From positions 186,001 through 250,000 of the forward strand of contig NZ_CAHLAR010000007.1 in assembly GCF_903652925.1 (NCBI RefSeq): a DNA stretch of 64,000 bases, in the 5' to 3' direction. Positions 1 through 8,429 of the stretch are shown one piece after another. Numbering within the stretch: the stretch's first letter is position 1; each line of letters starts with the position of its first letter. This DNA is from Achromobacter anxifer. GTDB lineage: Bacteria; Pseudomonadota; Gammaproteobacteria; Burkholderiales; Burkholderiaceae_B. The notes beneath the pieces are model-generated. The model saw nothing but the letters and a program-made list of their open reading frames with translations. It was not told the origin of the DNA and ran no database searches. The position numbers and the translations under genes are program-made.

Positions 1-675
1 ATTTCAGGCAGCTGCTGGATCGGCGTGCTGGCCACCTACAACACCACGGTCCAGATGCTGGTGCCGGACTGGGTCAAGGCGCGCGCGCTGGCGCTGTACC
101 AGACCGCAATCTTCGGCGGCCTGGCGGCAGGCTCCTTCATGTGGGGGCATTTCGCCGACACCATGGGCGTGTCGGGTGCGCTTGCTTCCGCCGGCATCAT
201 GCTGGGCATCACCGTCGCGCTGCTGTACCGCTCGCGCCTGCCCGAACACGTGGACGCGACTTCGCTGGCGCGCGCCGACAGCGCCGAACCAGCCCTGGCC
301 GCGGCGGGATTCAATACCCAGCACGGCGCCGTGCTGGTGGCGGTAGAGTACCTGATCGAAAAGGAGAAGCTGTCGGCGCTGATCAGCGCGGCGCATCCGC
401 TGCGCCTGCTGCGGCTGCGCAATGGCGCGCAGCAGTGGCAGCTATTCCGCGACCTGGAGCGCGAGGGCGTCTGGCGCGAAGTGTTCCTGGTGGAAAGCTG
501 GATGCAGTACCTGCGCATGATCGACCGCATGACGCTGGCCGACAAGATGGTGCTGGACAAGGTGCACGCGCTGCACGCCGGCGACAAGCCGCCGGTGGTG
601 TCACGCAACGTCAGCTACCTGGCCATGAACGAAGCGCAGGGCTTCTCGCTGCGCCGCGATCCTGAATCGCTGTAG
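1..675 (+). CDS. MFS exporter of the MFS_3 (EntS-like) type, 3' part
   Basis: The reading frame is open from base 1, so the gene enters from the left edge and only its last 224 codons are present. The visible part holds the last membrane helices of a major facilitator protein, then about 120 soluble residues (roughly 95-215) rich in the R-x-R-x-GA-x-x-W and sW-x-x-x-LR patterns. That tail is typical of MFS_3/DUF894 proteins, in which an exporter carries a C-terminal dimeric alpha/beta domain. The substrate cannot be inferred. The next gene is convergent, 113 bp downstream. Confidence 0.8.
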   Translation: MSGSCWIGVLATYNTTVQMLVPDWVKARALALYQTAIFGGLAAGSFMWGHFADTMGVSGALASAGIMLGITVALLYRSRLPEHVDATSLARADSAEPALAAAGFNTQHGAVLVAVEYLIEKEKLSALISAAHPLRLLRLRNGAQQWQLFRDLEREGVWREVFLVESWMQYLRMIDRMTLADKMVLDKVHALHAGDKPPVVSRNVSYLAMNEAQGFSLRRDPESL

Positions 676-788
676 CCGCACTGGAGCAACCCGGAAAGCG
701 GTCCTGCTGCGACCGCCCCGGACATCGCGTTGTAGCGGCCGCCCGGAATTGTCACGAAGCAGCCGCCCGAAGACCGGACGGCGCCGCG

Positions 789-1526
789 TCAGACCGCCGC
801 TTCCGGCACCCAGCCCGCGGGCGTGCGGCGCATGCGCGGCGACTCGAACGCGCAGGCCACCGGTATCGGCGCGCCGCTCCCGTCCACCAGCCGCTCGCGC
901 CAGCGCTGGCCCTGGCACATGGCCACGACGATGCCCGCGACCTGCGCGCCGCAGCGCGCCAGCAGTTCCAGCGCCGACAGCATCGTCTGCCCCGTGCTGA
1001 CGGCATCGTCCACGACCAGCACGCGGCGCCCCGCCAGGCTGCCCGCCAGATTGGGGTCCACGTACAGCAGCTTGCCGGCGTCGGGCGTGGTCAGCGATTT
1101 CACCGGCACCGCCAGGCGCTCGTCGTACCAATACTTGCGCGAATAGCCGAAAGGCACGTAGCGCGTGAAGCCCAGCCCGCGCGCCACCAGGGGCGCGAAA
1201 GCCAGTCCCAGCGTGGGCAGGCCCACGACCACTTCCGCGCTGAAGGCGCGCGCCCGCTCGGCCATGAAGCCGGACAGTGTGTCGACCACCTCCAGGCTGG
1301 CATGGTTGGCGATCAGCGACGCCACGCAACGTTCAGGGTCGCCCGGCACGCCGCGCAGCGGCAACACCAGGTAGCGGCCGTCGGGCAGCCGCGCGGGATA
1401 GCCGCGGGAATAGGGCGGATCGACGGGCACGGTCAGCGCGTCGGCGCCGACGATCTCCTGCCAGTAGCCGGTGGTGGCGTCGAAGGCCGGCGCGCCGGCG
1501 GCGATCGGGTCTTGGGTAGCAGTCAT
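789..1526 (-). CDS. Phosphoribosyltransferase of the type I (PRT) fold
   Basis: 245 residues. The PRPP-binding signature is clear (VLVVDDAVSTGQT, about residues 170-182), with the two acidic residues that hold the ribose. A PRT core precedes it (VVVGLPTLGLAFAPLVA). It resembles adenine phosphoribosyltransferases and their paralogues, but the N-terminal ~75 residues are not typical and the base substrate is unknown. It is the third gene of an operon with a solute receptor and an M20 hydrolase (25-nt gap), which suggests a role in using an imported compound rather than housekeeping salvage. The ATG has no clear ribosome-binding site, so it may be translated by coupling. Confidence 0.8.
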   Translation of the reverse strand: MTATQDPIAAGAPAFDATTGYWQEIVGADALTVPVDPPYSRGYPARLPDGRYLVLPLRGVPGDPERCVASLIANHASLEVVDTLSGFMAERARAFSAEVVVGLPTLGLAFAPLVARGLGFTRYVPFGYSRKYWYDERLAVPVKSLTTPDAGKLLYVDPNLAGSLAGRRVLVVDDAVSTGQTMLSALELLARCGAQVAGIVVAMCQGQRWRERLVDGSGAPIPVACAFESPRMRRTPAGWVPEAAV

Positions 1527-1551
1527 GCGTCGCGGAAAGTGCGGTTGCGAA

Positions 1552-2745
1552 TCAGCGCGCGCCGCCGGCCAGATAGGCTTCGGCCAGCGTCACCCAGTAG
1601 CTGGCCGTGACCGGCAGGATGTCGTCGTTGAAATCGTAGTCGGGGTTGTGCACCATGCAGCCGCCTTCGCCCTCGCCGTTGCCGACGATGAAGTAGCTGC
1701 CCGGCACTTCCTCCAGCATGAAGGCGAAGTCGTCGCTGGCCTGCAGCGGCTCCAGGTCGGGAATCAGCAGGTCCTCGCCCAGCCAGCCGCGCGCCACGTC
1801 CGCGGCGAACTGCGTGGCGTCGCGGTCGTTGATGACGGGCGGATAGCGCCAGCGGTAATCCACCTGCACGGTGGCGCGATGCACCGCCGCCTGCGCGGTG
1901 GCGATCGCCGTGATGCGTTCGCGCAGCAGCGCGCGCGTCTCGGGGCGGCGCGCCCGCACCGTCAGGCGCAGCTCCACCGTTTTCGGAATGACGTTGGGCG
2001 CGTCGCCGCCATGGATGGCGCCTATGGTCACCACCGCCATGTCGTTGGGATCGATCTCGCGCGACACGATGGTCTGCAAGGCCAGCACGATGCTGGCGGC
2101 GGCCACGATGGGGTCCACCGCCACGTGCGGCATGGCGCCGTGGCCGCCGATGCCGCTGACGGTCAGGATCACCGTGTCGGACGAGCTGTACATCACGCCG
2201 GGGCGGAAGCCGAAATGCCCGGCCGGATAGCCCGGCTCGTTGTGGAAGCTGTAGACCGCGTCGCAGGGAAAGCGCTGGAACAAACCGTCGGCGATCATCT
2301 TCTGCGCGCCGCCGTGGCCTTCCTCGGCGGGCTGGAAGATCAGGTGCACGGCGCCGTCGAAGCGGCCGCGCTCGGCCAGCGCACGGGCCGCGGCCAACAG
2401 CGTGGCGGTATGCCCGTCGTGGCCGCAGGCGTGCATCTTGCCGGGGTTCTGGCTGGCATAGGGCAGGCCGGTGGTCTCGTGGATGGGCAGGGCGTCCATG
2501 TCGGCGCGCAGGCCCAGGCGGCGCGTGCCGTTGCCCCGGCGCAAGGTGCCGACCACGCCGGTCACGCCCAGGCCGCGGTGCACTTCATAACCCCAGGCCG
2601 CCAGCTTCCCGGCCACCAGGTCGCCCGTCGCGACCTCCTGGTAGGCCAGTTCGGGATTGGCATGGATGCGGTGGCGCAGCGCCACCATCTCGTCCTGGAT
2701 GGCCTGGATCTCGGGCAGCACGGGGCCGCGGGCGGTAGTGTTCAT
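1552..2745 (-). CDS. M20D-family amidohydrolase (hippurate/N-acyl-amino-acid hydrolase type)
   Basis: 397 residues, normal for the family. It hydrolyses an amide bond of an N-acylated or amidated small molecule using two metal ions. Family motifs are visible in order: GLRADMDALPI (about 80-90), MHACGHDGHTA (about 108-118), QPAEEGHGGA (about 140-149, with the catalytic Glu pair), and SDDFAFML near the C-terminus. It has no signal peptide, so it is cytoplasmic. It lies 27 nt after a Bug receptor and 25 nt before a phosphoribosyltransferase, all apparently under the divergent LysR gene. The substrate is unknown. Confidence 0.88.
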   Translation of the reverse strand: MNTTARGPVLPEIQAIQDEMVALRHRIHANPELAYQEVATGDLVAGKLAAWGYEVHRGLGVTGVVGTLRRGNGTRRLGLRADMDALPIHETTGLPYASQNPGKMHACGHDGHTATLLAAARALAERGRFDGAVHLIFQPAEEGHGGAQKMIADGLFQRFPCDAVYSFHNEPGYPAGHFGFRPGVMYSSSDTVILTVSGIGGHGAMPHVAVDPIVAAASIVLALQTIVSREIDPNDMAVVTIGAIHGGDAPNVIPKTVELRLTVRARRPETRALLRERITAIATAQAAVHRATVQVDYRWRYPPVINDRDATQFAADVARGWLGEDLLIPDLEPLQASDDFAFMLEEVPGSYFIVGNGEGEGGCMVHNPDYDFNDDILPVTASYWVTLAEAYLAGGAR

Positions 2746-2772
2746 GGCATTGGCGTCCGGTGGCGGGCAGGC

Positions 2773-3753
2773 CTATTCCTGCTGGATGTTGGCGCTCTTC
2801 ACGATGTGCGCGTACAGGTCCTTTTCCTTCTTCAGGAAGGCGGCGAAGTCCTGCGGCGTGCCCTGGCCGGGCATGGCGCCGCCTTCGGCCAGGCGCTTCT
2901 GCACGTCGTGCAGCTGCAGCACCGCGTTCAGTTCCTGGTTCAGCCGCTGCACGATGGCGGGATCGGTGCCGGCCGGCGCGAACACGCCGGTCCAGGTGTT
3001 CAGTTCGAAGCCCTTGAGCGCCGGCGTCTCGCCGAAGGCCTGCACGTCCGGCAGCGTGGCGACGCGCGCGGCCGAGGTCACGCCCAGCGCCTGCAGCTTC
3101 TTCTGCTGCACCAACGGCGTGGCGCTGGTGGTCACCAGTAGGCCCAGGTCCACCTGGCCGCCCATGACGTCGTTGGTGATCTGCGCGCCGCCGCGGTAGG
3201 GCACGTGCACCAGCTTGACCTTGGCCTGGTCCTGCATCACTTCCATCGCCAGGTGCAGCACCGTGCCCACGCCGGACGAGGCATAGGTCAGCGTATCGGG
3301 CTTCTCGCGCGCCAGCGCGATCAGCTCGTCCATGTTCTTCACCGGCAGGCCGGGACGGGCCAGCAGCACGACGGGCGCCGTGGTCACCAGGGCCACCGGC
3401 ATCAGGTCGGTCTCGGCGTCGTACTTGACCGCGGAATTGATCAGCTTGGCCACGCTGATCGGGCCGTCGAAACCCATCACCAGCGTGTAGCCGTCCGGCT
3501 TGGCATGCGCGGCCTTCGCCACGCCCAGCACGCCGCCCGCGCCGGCCAGGTTGTCCACGATGACGGACTGCTTGAGGCGGTCGGCCAGCTTCTGCGCCAC
3601 CAGGCGCGCCGTGGTGTCGACGTTGCCGCCCGGGCTGAACGGCACGATCAGGGTCAGGGGCCGGGCCTCGGGCCAGGTGTCGGCGCTGGCCGCCGGGGCA
3701 AGGCACAGCGCGGCCGCCAGCGCGGACACGGACAGGAGCAGTCGTTTGAACAT
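2773..3753 (-). CDS. Bug/TctC-family periplasmic solute receptor
   Basis: 326 residues with a clear Sec signal peptide (residues 1-24, ending at ASA). The mature part shows the usual tripartite tricarboxylate receptor pattern: LIVPFSPGGNVDTTAR near the N-terminus, DNLAGAGGVLG, and HVPYRGGAQ. It should bind a carboxylated or amino-acid-like ligand and either feed a transporter encoded elsewhere or act as a sensor, since no TctA/TctB genes are nearby. It is the first gene of the receptor/M20 hydrolase/phosphoribosyltransferase operon and is divergent from a LysR gene. No good ribosome-binding site precedes the ATG. Confidence 0.9.
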   Translation of the reverse strand: MFKRLLLSVSALAAALCLAPAASADTWPEARPLTLIVPFSPGGNVDTTARLVAQKLADRLKQSVIVDNLAGAGGVLGVAKAAHAKPDGYTLVMGFDGPISVAKLINSAVKYDAETDLMPVALVTTAPVVLLARPGLPVKNMDELIALAREKPDTLTYASSGVGTVLHLAMEVMQDQAKVKLVHVPYRGGAQITNDVMGGQVDLGLLVTTSATPLVQQKKLQALGVTSAARVATLPDVQAFGETPALKGFELNTWTGVFAPAGTDPAIVQRLNQELNAVLQLHDVQKRLAEGGAMPGQGTPQDFAAFLKKEKDLYAHIVKSANIQQE

Positions 3754-3827
3754 GGAGCGGAACGGTCGGAACGGACAGGCGCGCGCGGGGAAATGGCGGC
3801 GCGGAGGAGGGCGACGGCGCCATCCTA

Positions 3828-3867
3828 ACCAGATCCTGGTAATAACTGAAATGCTATATTTTTATAG
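3828..3867. promoter_or_regulatory. Candidate LysR binding sites in the divergent promoter region
   Basis: The 131-bp gap between the Bug receptor operon and the LysR gene is locally AT-rich. It contains two inverted repeats: ACCAG-ATC-CTGGT (3828-3840) and CTATA-TTTT-TATAG (3854-3867). LysR regulators usually bind such interrupted dyads upstream of a divergent target. The assignment is by position and symmetry only. Confidence 0.4.
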
Positions 3868-3884
3868 ATTCATCAGGTAAATCT

Positions 3885-4844
3885 ATGACCAAGCGCCCCG
3901 CCCCCGCCAGCCACGCCGCGCCCCTACGCCAGCCCACGCTGCGCCAGTTGCGCGGCTTCAAGGAAGTGGCGCGCCACGCCAGCTTCAGCCGCGCCGCCGA
4001 GGCCCTGGCGCTGAGCCAGCCGGCCCTGTCCGCCGCCATCCGCGAACTGGAAACCCTGATGGGCGTGGCGCTGTTCGAACGCAGCACCCACCATGTGCGC
4101 CTGACGCCCGCCGGGCAGGCCGCGCGCGCGCAGATCGAATGGCTGCTCAACAGCTATACCCAGGGCGCCGAGGACCTGCAGCGCCTGCTGGACACGCAGG
4201 CCGCCACGGTGCGCATAGGCTGCATTCCGTCCACCATGCACCTGCTGGCGCCGGTGGTGGCGCAATGGCGCCTGCGCCATCCCGAAATCACGCTGATCCT
4301 CAGCGACCATCTCAACGACGAACTGATGGCGGCGCTGGGCAACGGCGAACTGGACATCGGCCTGGGCCTGGATTTCGGCCTCACGCCCGGCCTGGCCGCA
4401 GCCTTCGTGGCCGAGGACGACCTGGTGGCGGTGCTGGCCGCCGACCACCGGCTGGCGCGCCGCCAGGCGGTGACCTGGCAGGACCTGAAGGCCGAGCCGC
4501 TGGCCGTCCTGTCGCGCGGCAGCACCTACGAGATGATCGTCGCCACCTTGCGCCAGCTGGGCGCGGACCTGGCCGCCACCGACACGCTGAACTACACCGA
4601 CACGCTGTACAGCCTGGTGCGCGCCGGCCTGCGGGTGGGATTGATCTCGCGCCTGTATACGCAGGGACAGCGGCAGGACGGCCTGTCCATCCTGCCGCTG
4701 CAACGCCCGCAGCTCACGCGCCGCATCTGCCTGATGACGCGCGCCCCCGAACAGCAGGCCCGCGCGGCTGTCAGGCTGTGCCACGCGGAACTTGCCGAAC
4801 AGCTGCGCGGGCGCGCCGCGCTCCTGGCGTCCGCGCAGGCCTAG
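3885..4844 (+). CDS. LysR-family transcriptional regulator
   Basis: 319 residues. The N-terminal winged helix-turn-helix is clear (about residues 16-75: RQLRGFKEVARHASFSRAAE, then LSQPALSAAIRELE). The C-terminal effector-binding domain follows (about 100-300), with an RIGCIP start that is typical. An AGGT sequence 6 nt before the ATG is a modest ribosome-binding site. It is divergent from the receptor/hydrolase operon, which is its most likely target. The short gap (35 nt) to the convergent second Bug receptor leaves that gene as an alternative partner. Confidence 0.9.
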   Translation: MTKRPAPASHAAPLRQPTLRQLRGFKEVARHASFSRAAEALALSQPALSAAIRELETLMGVALFERSTHHVRLTPAGQAARAQIEWLLNSYTQGAEDLQRLLDTQAATVRIGCIPSTMHLLAPVVAQWRLRHPEITLILSDHLNDELMAALGNGELDIGLGLDFGLTPGLAAAFVAEDDLVAVLAADHRLARRQAVTWQDLKAEPLAVLSRGSTYEMIVATLRQLGADLAATDTLNYTDTLYSLVRAGLRVGLISRLYTQGQRQDGLSILPLQRPQLTRRICLMTRAPEQQARAAVRLCHAELAEQLRGRAALLASAQA

Positions 4845-4879
4845 GGTCTGCTCACACTCAATCGAGCCTTGCACAGGCC

Positions 4880-5875
4880 CTAGGCGCTGCTGGCGTCCGC
4901 CTGACGGCCCGGCCGCGCACGCCAGGCCTCGGCGCGCTCCGCCCAGGCCCGATGGATGGCGCACATATTGCGCGCCAGCGTGGCCGAGTCTCCGTAGTTC
5001 AGCCGCGAACCCTGCCGGCTCAGTTGCTGGCGTACGCTCTCCGATTCCAGCGCCCGCGCCACTTGCCGCTGCAACTGCTCGATACGGGCGGGCGCCACGC
5101 CGCGCGGTGCAAACAGGCCGGCCACGCCGCCCCGCTCCAGCCCGGCGATGCCTTGCTCCGCAAAGGTGGGGACATCCGCCACGGCCGGATGCCGGTCCGG
5201 GCCCGAGATCGCCAGGATGCGCAACCGTCCGGCGCGCACGGGCTCCAGCAATTCAGCCAGGGAGGTCATGCCCAGCGCCAGATAGCCGCCCTGCAGATCG
5301 GTCACCAGCGGCGCGCCGCCGCGGTAAGGGATCGCCGTCGCCACCACGCCCAGATGCGCCCCCAGCAGGTCCAGAGCCAGCTCGGGAATACTGCCGGGCG
5401 CCGGCACGCCCACGAACAGCGCGTCCGGGTGCGCGCGCAGGTCCTCCAGGCTTTGCAGCGGCGAATCCGCCTTCACCGCCAGGCCCATGGCGGCCTTGTC
5501 CGTGACCTGCGCCACCGCGGCGAAATCGTCCGGCGAGGCATAGCCGGCCTGCTCCACGATATGCGGCACGATGGCCAACGCATGGTCGTTGGTGAACAGC
5601 AGCGTGTGGCCGTCGGGCCGCGCGGCCAGCAGCGCCTGCGCCGCCAGCAACCCTCCCTGGCCGGGCCGGTTCTCGACCAGCACCACCTCGCCCAGGCCGG
5701 CCTCCAACTGCCGCGCCAGCAGACGGGCGATCACGTCCACGCCGCCGCCCGGCGGAAAGCCCACCAGGATGCGCGTCAAGGGCACGGCCTGAAGACGCCC
5801 TGCCGCCGCCCCCAGGACGCCCAGCGCGAGCGTCGACACGAGCCTGCGGCGCGGCAGGGATACGGCAATTTGCAT
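4880..5875 (-). CDS. Bug/TctC-family periplasmic solute receptor, orphan
   Basis: 331 residues. I chose the ATG at 5875 because GGAGGA lies about 9 nt upstream; the frame is open further upstream but without such a site. The N-terminus has an RRR followed by a hydrophobic stretch, which could be a Tat or Sec signal. The mature protein shows VGFPPGGGVDVIAR, VENRPGQGG and IPYRGGAP, all typical of the family. No membrane partner genes are adjacent. It lies between the convergent LysR gene and an exporter, so its ligand is unknown. Confidence 0.88.
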   Translation of the reverse strand: MQIAVSLPRRRLVSTLALGVLGAAAGRLQAVPLTRILVGFPPGGGVDVIARLLARQLEAGLGEVVLVENRPGQGGLLAAQALLAARPDGHTLLFTNDHALAIVPHIVEQAGYASPDDFAAVAQVTDKAAMGLAVKADSPLQSLEDLRAHPDALFVGVPAPGSIPELALDLLGAHLGVVATAIPYRGGAPLVTDLQGGYLALGMTSLAELLEPVRAGRLRILAISGPDRHPAVADVPTFAEQGIAGLERGGVAGLFAPRGVAPARIEQLQRQVARALESESVRQQLSRQGSRLNYGDSATLARNMCAIHRAWAERAEAWRARPGRQADASSA

Positions 5876-6066
5876 GGTTGGCTGCTCCTCCGGAACGCGG
5901 ATCGGCGCCGCGTCGAGCCGGCAGGATAAGGAGAAACGCCCTGCAAGCAAAATGGGGCCCGCCAGAGCGCCGCCGGCCCGTCGCGGACCGGAACGCTTAA
6001 CACGTTCTAGAATCAGTGATCACGGCGTCCGGCCTTCTGCCCGGATGCCTCGCCTCGGTCCCGCAC

Positions 6067-7476
6067 ATGCTCTCGTTCTCCCGCCACACCGTTTACCCGG
6101 CCGGCGTCGGCCTGCCCGCTGCCGAACGCCCAGGCGCGCTCCTGGCCGTCATGCTGGCGCTGTGCATGGCCAGCCTGGACACCGCCATCGCCAACACGGC
6201 GCTGCCGACCATCGCGCGCGACCTGCAGGCCAGCGACGCGGGCTCCATCTGGATCGTCAGCGGCTATCAGCTGGCCATGGTGGCCGGCCTGCTGCCAGCC
6301 GCCGCCCTGGGCGAGATCCTGGGCCACCGGCGCGTCTACATCGTGGGGCTGGCCATCTTCATCCTGTCCTCGCTGGCCAGCGGCCTGGCGCCGTCGCTGC
6401 CCACGCTGGTGACCGCGCGCGTGCTGCAAGGCCTGGGCGCGGCGGGCGTCATGAGCGTCAACGGCGCGCTGCTGCGCTTCATCTACCCCTCGCGCCTGCT
6501 GGGCCGCGGCCTGGGCCTGAACGCCATGGTGGTGGGGATCTCCTTCGCGGCGGGGCCCACCGTGGCCTCGGCCATCCTGCTGCTGGGATCCTGGCACTGG
6601 CTGTTCCTGATCAACGTGCCCATCGGCCTGCTGGCCTTCGCGCTGGGCCTGCGCAAGCTGCCCGAGACCGTGCGCGCGCCGCACCGCTTCGACGGCCTGG
6701 CCGCCGCGCTGTGCGCCCTGACGCTGGGCCTGTTCGTGCTGGGCTCCAACGAACTGGCGCACGCGGCGCCCTGGCCGCGCGTGGCGCTGGAATGGGGCAT
6801 TGCCGCGGCCAGCCTGTGGCTGCTGATGCGCCGCCAGGCCGGGCACCCCGCGCCCATCCTGGCCGTGGACCTGCTGAGCCGGCCGCTGTTCGCCCTGTCC
6901 GCCGCCACCGCAGTGTGCGCCTTCGCGGCGCAGGCGCTGGCCTTCGTGTCCCTGCCGTTCCTGCTCCAGGCCACGCTGGGCTACAGCCAGGTGCAGACCG
7001 GCTTTCTCATCACGCCGTGGCCGGTGGTGGTGGCGATCATGGCGCCCATCGCGGGCCGGCTGTCCGACCGCTACGCGGCCGGCGCCCTGGGCGGCGTCGG
7101 CCTGGCGCTGCTGGCGTTGGGCATGGCGGCGCTGGCGCTGATGCCCGCATCGCCTTCCGTCTGGGACATAGGCTGGCGCATGGCCATCTGCGGCGCGGGC
7201 TTCGGCTTCTTCCAGTCGCCCAACCTGCGCGCCATCATGATGTCGGCGCCGGCCTCGCGGGCCGGCGGCGCCAGCGGCATGATCGGTACGGTGCGCCTGC
7301 TGGGCCAGGCCTCGGGCGCGGCCCTGGTGGCCGCCTGCTTCAACGTGTCCAGCACGCACGGCGCCATCGCGGCGTTGTGGCTGGGCTGCGTGTGCGCCGC
7401 GCTGGCCTGCATCGCCAGTTTTTCGCGGCTGCGCTTCGACGCGTCGGAACCGGTGCAGGCGCCGACGCCGCGCTAG
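6067..7476 (+). CDS. MFS drug/proton antiporter, DHA2-like (14-helix type)
   Basis: 469 residues from the ATG at 6067; a GTG at 6016 in the same frame would add 17 residues, and neither start has a strong ribosome-binding site. The family motif of helix 1 (LDTAIANTALPTIARDLQ, about residues 39-56) marks the multidrug DHA2 group. Hydrophobic helices continue to the end, with an R-x-x-QG-x-G-A-A pattern (motif C region) near residue 125. It probably exports a toxic or metabolic compound. It stands alone; its neighbours face it on the opposite strand. Confidence 0.85.
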   Translation: MLSFSRHTVYPAGVGLPAAERPGALLAVMLALCMASLDTAIANTALPTIARDLQASDAGSIWIVSGYQLAMVAGLLPAAALGEILGHRRVYIVGLAIFILSSLASGLAPSLPTLVTARVLQGLGAAGVMSVNGALLRFIYPSRLLGRGLGLNAMVVGISFAAGPTVASAILLLGSWHWLFLINVPIGLLAFALGLRKLPETVRAPHRFDGLAAALCALTLGLFVLGSNELAHAAPWPRVALEWGIAAASLWLLMRRQAGHPAPILAVDLLSRPLFALSAATAVCAFAAQALAFVSLPFLLQATLGYSQVQTGFLITPWPVVVAIMAPIAGRLSDRYAAGALGGVGLALLALGMAALALMPASPSVWDIGWRMAICGAGFGFFQSPNLRAIMMSAPASRAGGASGMIGTVRLLGQASGAALVAACFNVSSTHGAIAALWLGCVCAALACIASFSRLRFDASEPVQAPTPR

Positions 7477-7496
7477 CGCCCCGTTGCGTCGGGCGC
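7476..7496. terminator. Weak hairpin between convergent genes
   Basis: GCGCCC and GGGCGC form a 6-bp stem around a 9-nt loop directly at the end of the exporter gene and before the end of the facing hydrolase gene. No T-run follows on either strand, so intrinsic termination is uncertain. Confidence 0.25.
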
Positions 7497-7504
7497 GGAT
7501 GGCG

Positions 7505-8269
7505 TTATTCCCCCACGTAGCAGGGGTATAGCGACTGCTGCGCGCGCGAGCGGGCCGGATCGATGTCGATCGCCACGATGGACTCCGTATCGCTGGTCCG
7601 CGCCAAGGGTTCGCCGTCGGGTTGGAACGCGAACGCCGTTCCGCCGAACACCTGCCCGGCCGCCGTGCGTCCCGCGCGGTTCGAACTGACCACGTAGCAG
7701 CCCGACACCAGGGCCGCCATGGCGCCCGCCGTCAGCCAGCGGCCCGTCGACGGGCTGCTGGCGCGCGGCGCCACGATCAGCTCCGCGCCCGCGCGTCCGT
7801 AGCGCCGCGAGCGCTCGTTGAACATCAGCTCGGTGCACAGCTGCACGCCCAGGCGTATGCCGCCCACTTCGAACACCTCGAAGCCGTCAAAGGCGGAATG
7901 GAACCAGGTCGCTTCAAAATAGCCTGGCTCTTCGGGAAAGTATTGCTTGTGGTGCAGCCGGGTGTAGCGCCCGTCCTGCAAGGCGAAGGCCTCGTTGGCC
8001 AGCCGCTCGCCCGCATGCACCGGCCGCGACGAGACGATGGCCGGCACGCCCAGCGCCGTCAGCGCCTCCAGGCCGGCCTCGTGCAGACGCACCGATGCCG
8101 CCGCGCGGCCCGCATCGTATTGGGGGTCCGCCGCCAGCCAGGGACCGAAGGGCATTTCGTTGGTCACCAGCAGGTCCGGCGCCAGCTCGCCGATACGCTC
8201 GGCCATGCCTTCCCAGGTTGCTCCCTGGGGCTCCAGGTCGACCGGCCCCTCCATCATGCATATCCGCAT
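7505..8269 (-). CDS. Nitrilase-superfamily carbon-nitrogen hydrolase, downstream of the hut genes
   Basis: 254 residues from the ATG at 8269, chosen because AGAGGTG precedes it and because the open upstream frame reads as low-complexity sequence. The Glu-Lys-Cys triad of the superfamily is visible: E in TNEMPFG (about 37), K in LHHKQYFPEEPGYFE (about 102) and C in VQLCTELMF (about 138). It should hydrolyse a C-N bond (amide, carbamoyl or imine-type) in the cytoplasm. It follows hutI by 150 nt on the same strand. No hutF, hutG or hutE gene is seen in this window, so it could act on a histidine-degradation intermediate, but that is inference. Confidence 0.8.
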   Translation of the reverse strand: MRICMMEGPVDLEPQGATWEGMAERIGELAPDLLVTNEMPFGPWLAADPQYDAGRAAASVRLHEAGLEALTALGVPAIVSSRPVHAGERLANEAFALQDGRYTRLHHKQYFPEEPGYFEATWFHSAFDGFEVFEVGGIRLGVQLCTELMFNERSRRYGRAGAELIVAPRASSPSTGRWLTAGAMAALVSGCYVVSSNRAGRTAAGQVFGGTAFAFQPDGEPLARTSDTESIVAIDIDPARSRAQQSLYPCYVGE

Positions 8270-8407
8270 ACCCGCACCTCTTCTGATCGCGCATCGCGCC
8301 CCGGAATGGACGCGTCCTGCGCGCATCGTAGACCGCGTGCGGCGCATATGCGCGCGGGCGGGCTCCAACGGTCCGTATCGGACGCAATCCTGTCCGGATC
8401 CGCCGCT

Positions 8408-8429
8408 TTCAGTCCAGCTTCAGTCCAGC
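8408..8429 (-). repeat. Perfect 11-bp tandem duplication at the hutI stop codon
   Basis: TTCAGTCCAGC occurs twice head to tail (8408-8418 and 8419-8429). The second copy contains the hutI stop codon and last codons, so the duplication lies across the 3' end of the gene without altering the frame. Confidence 0.75.

Noticed and set aside
1471-3141. A 556-codon plus-strand open frame across the M20 hydrolase gene
   Set aside because: Its composition is His/Gln/Arg-rich and it lies opposite two proteins with strong family motifs, so it is a shadow frame.
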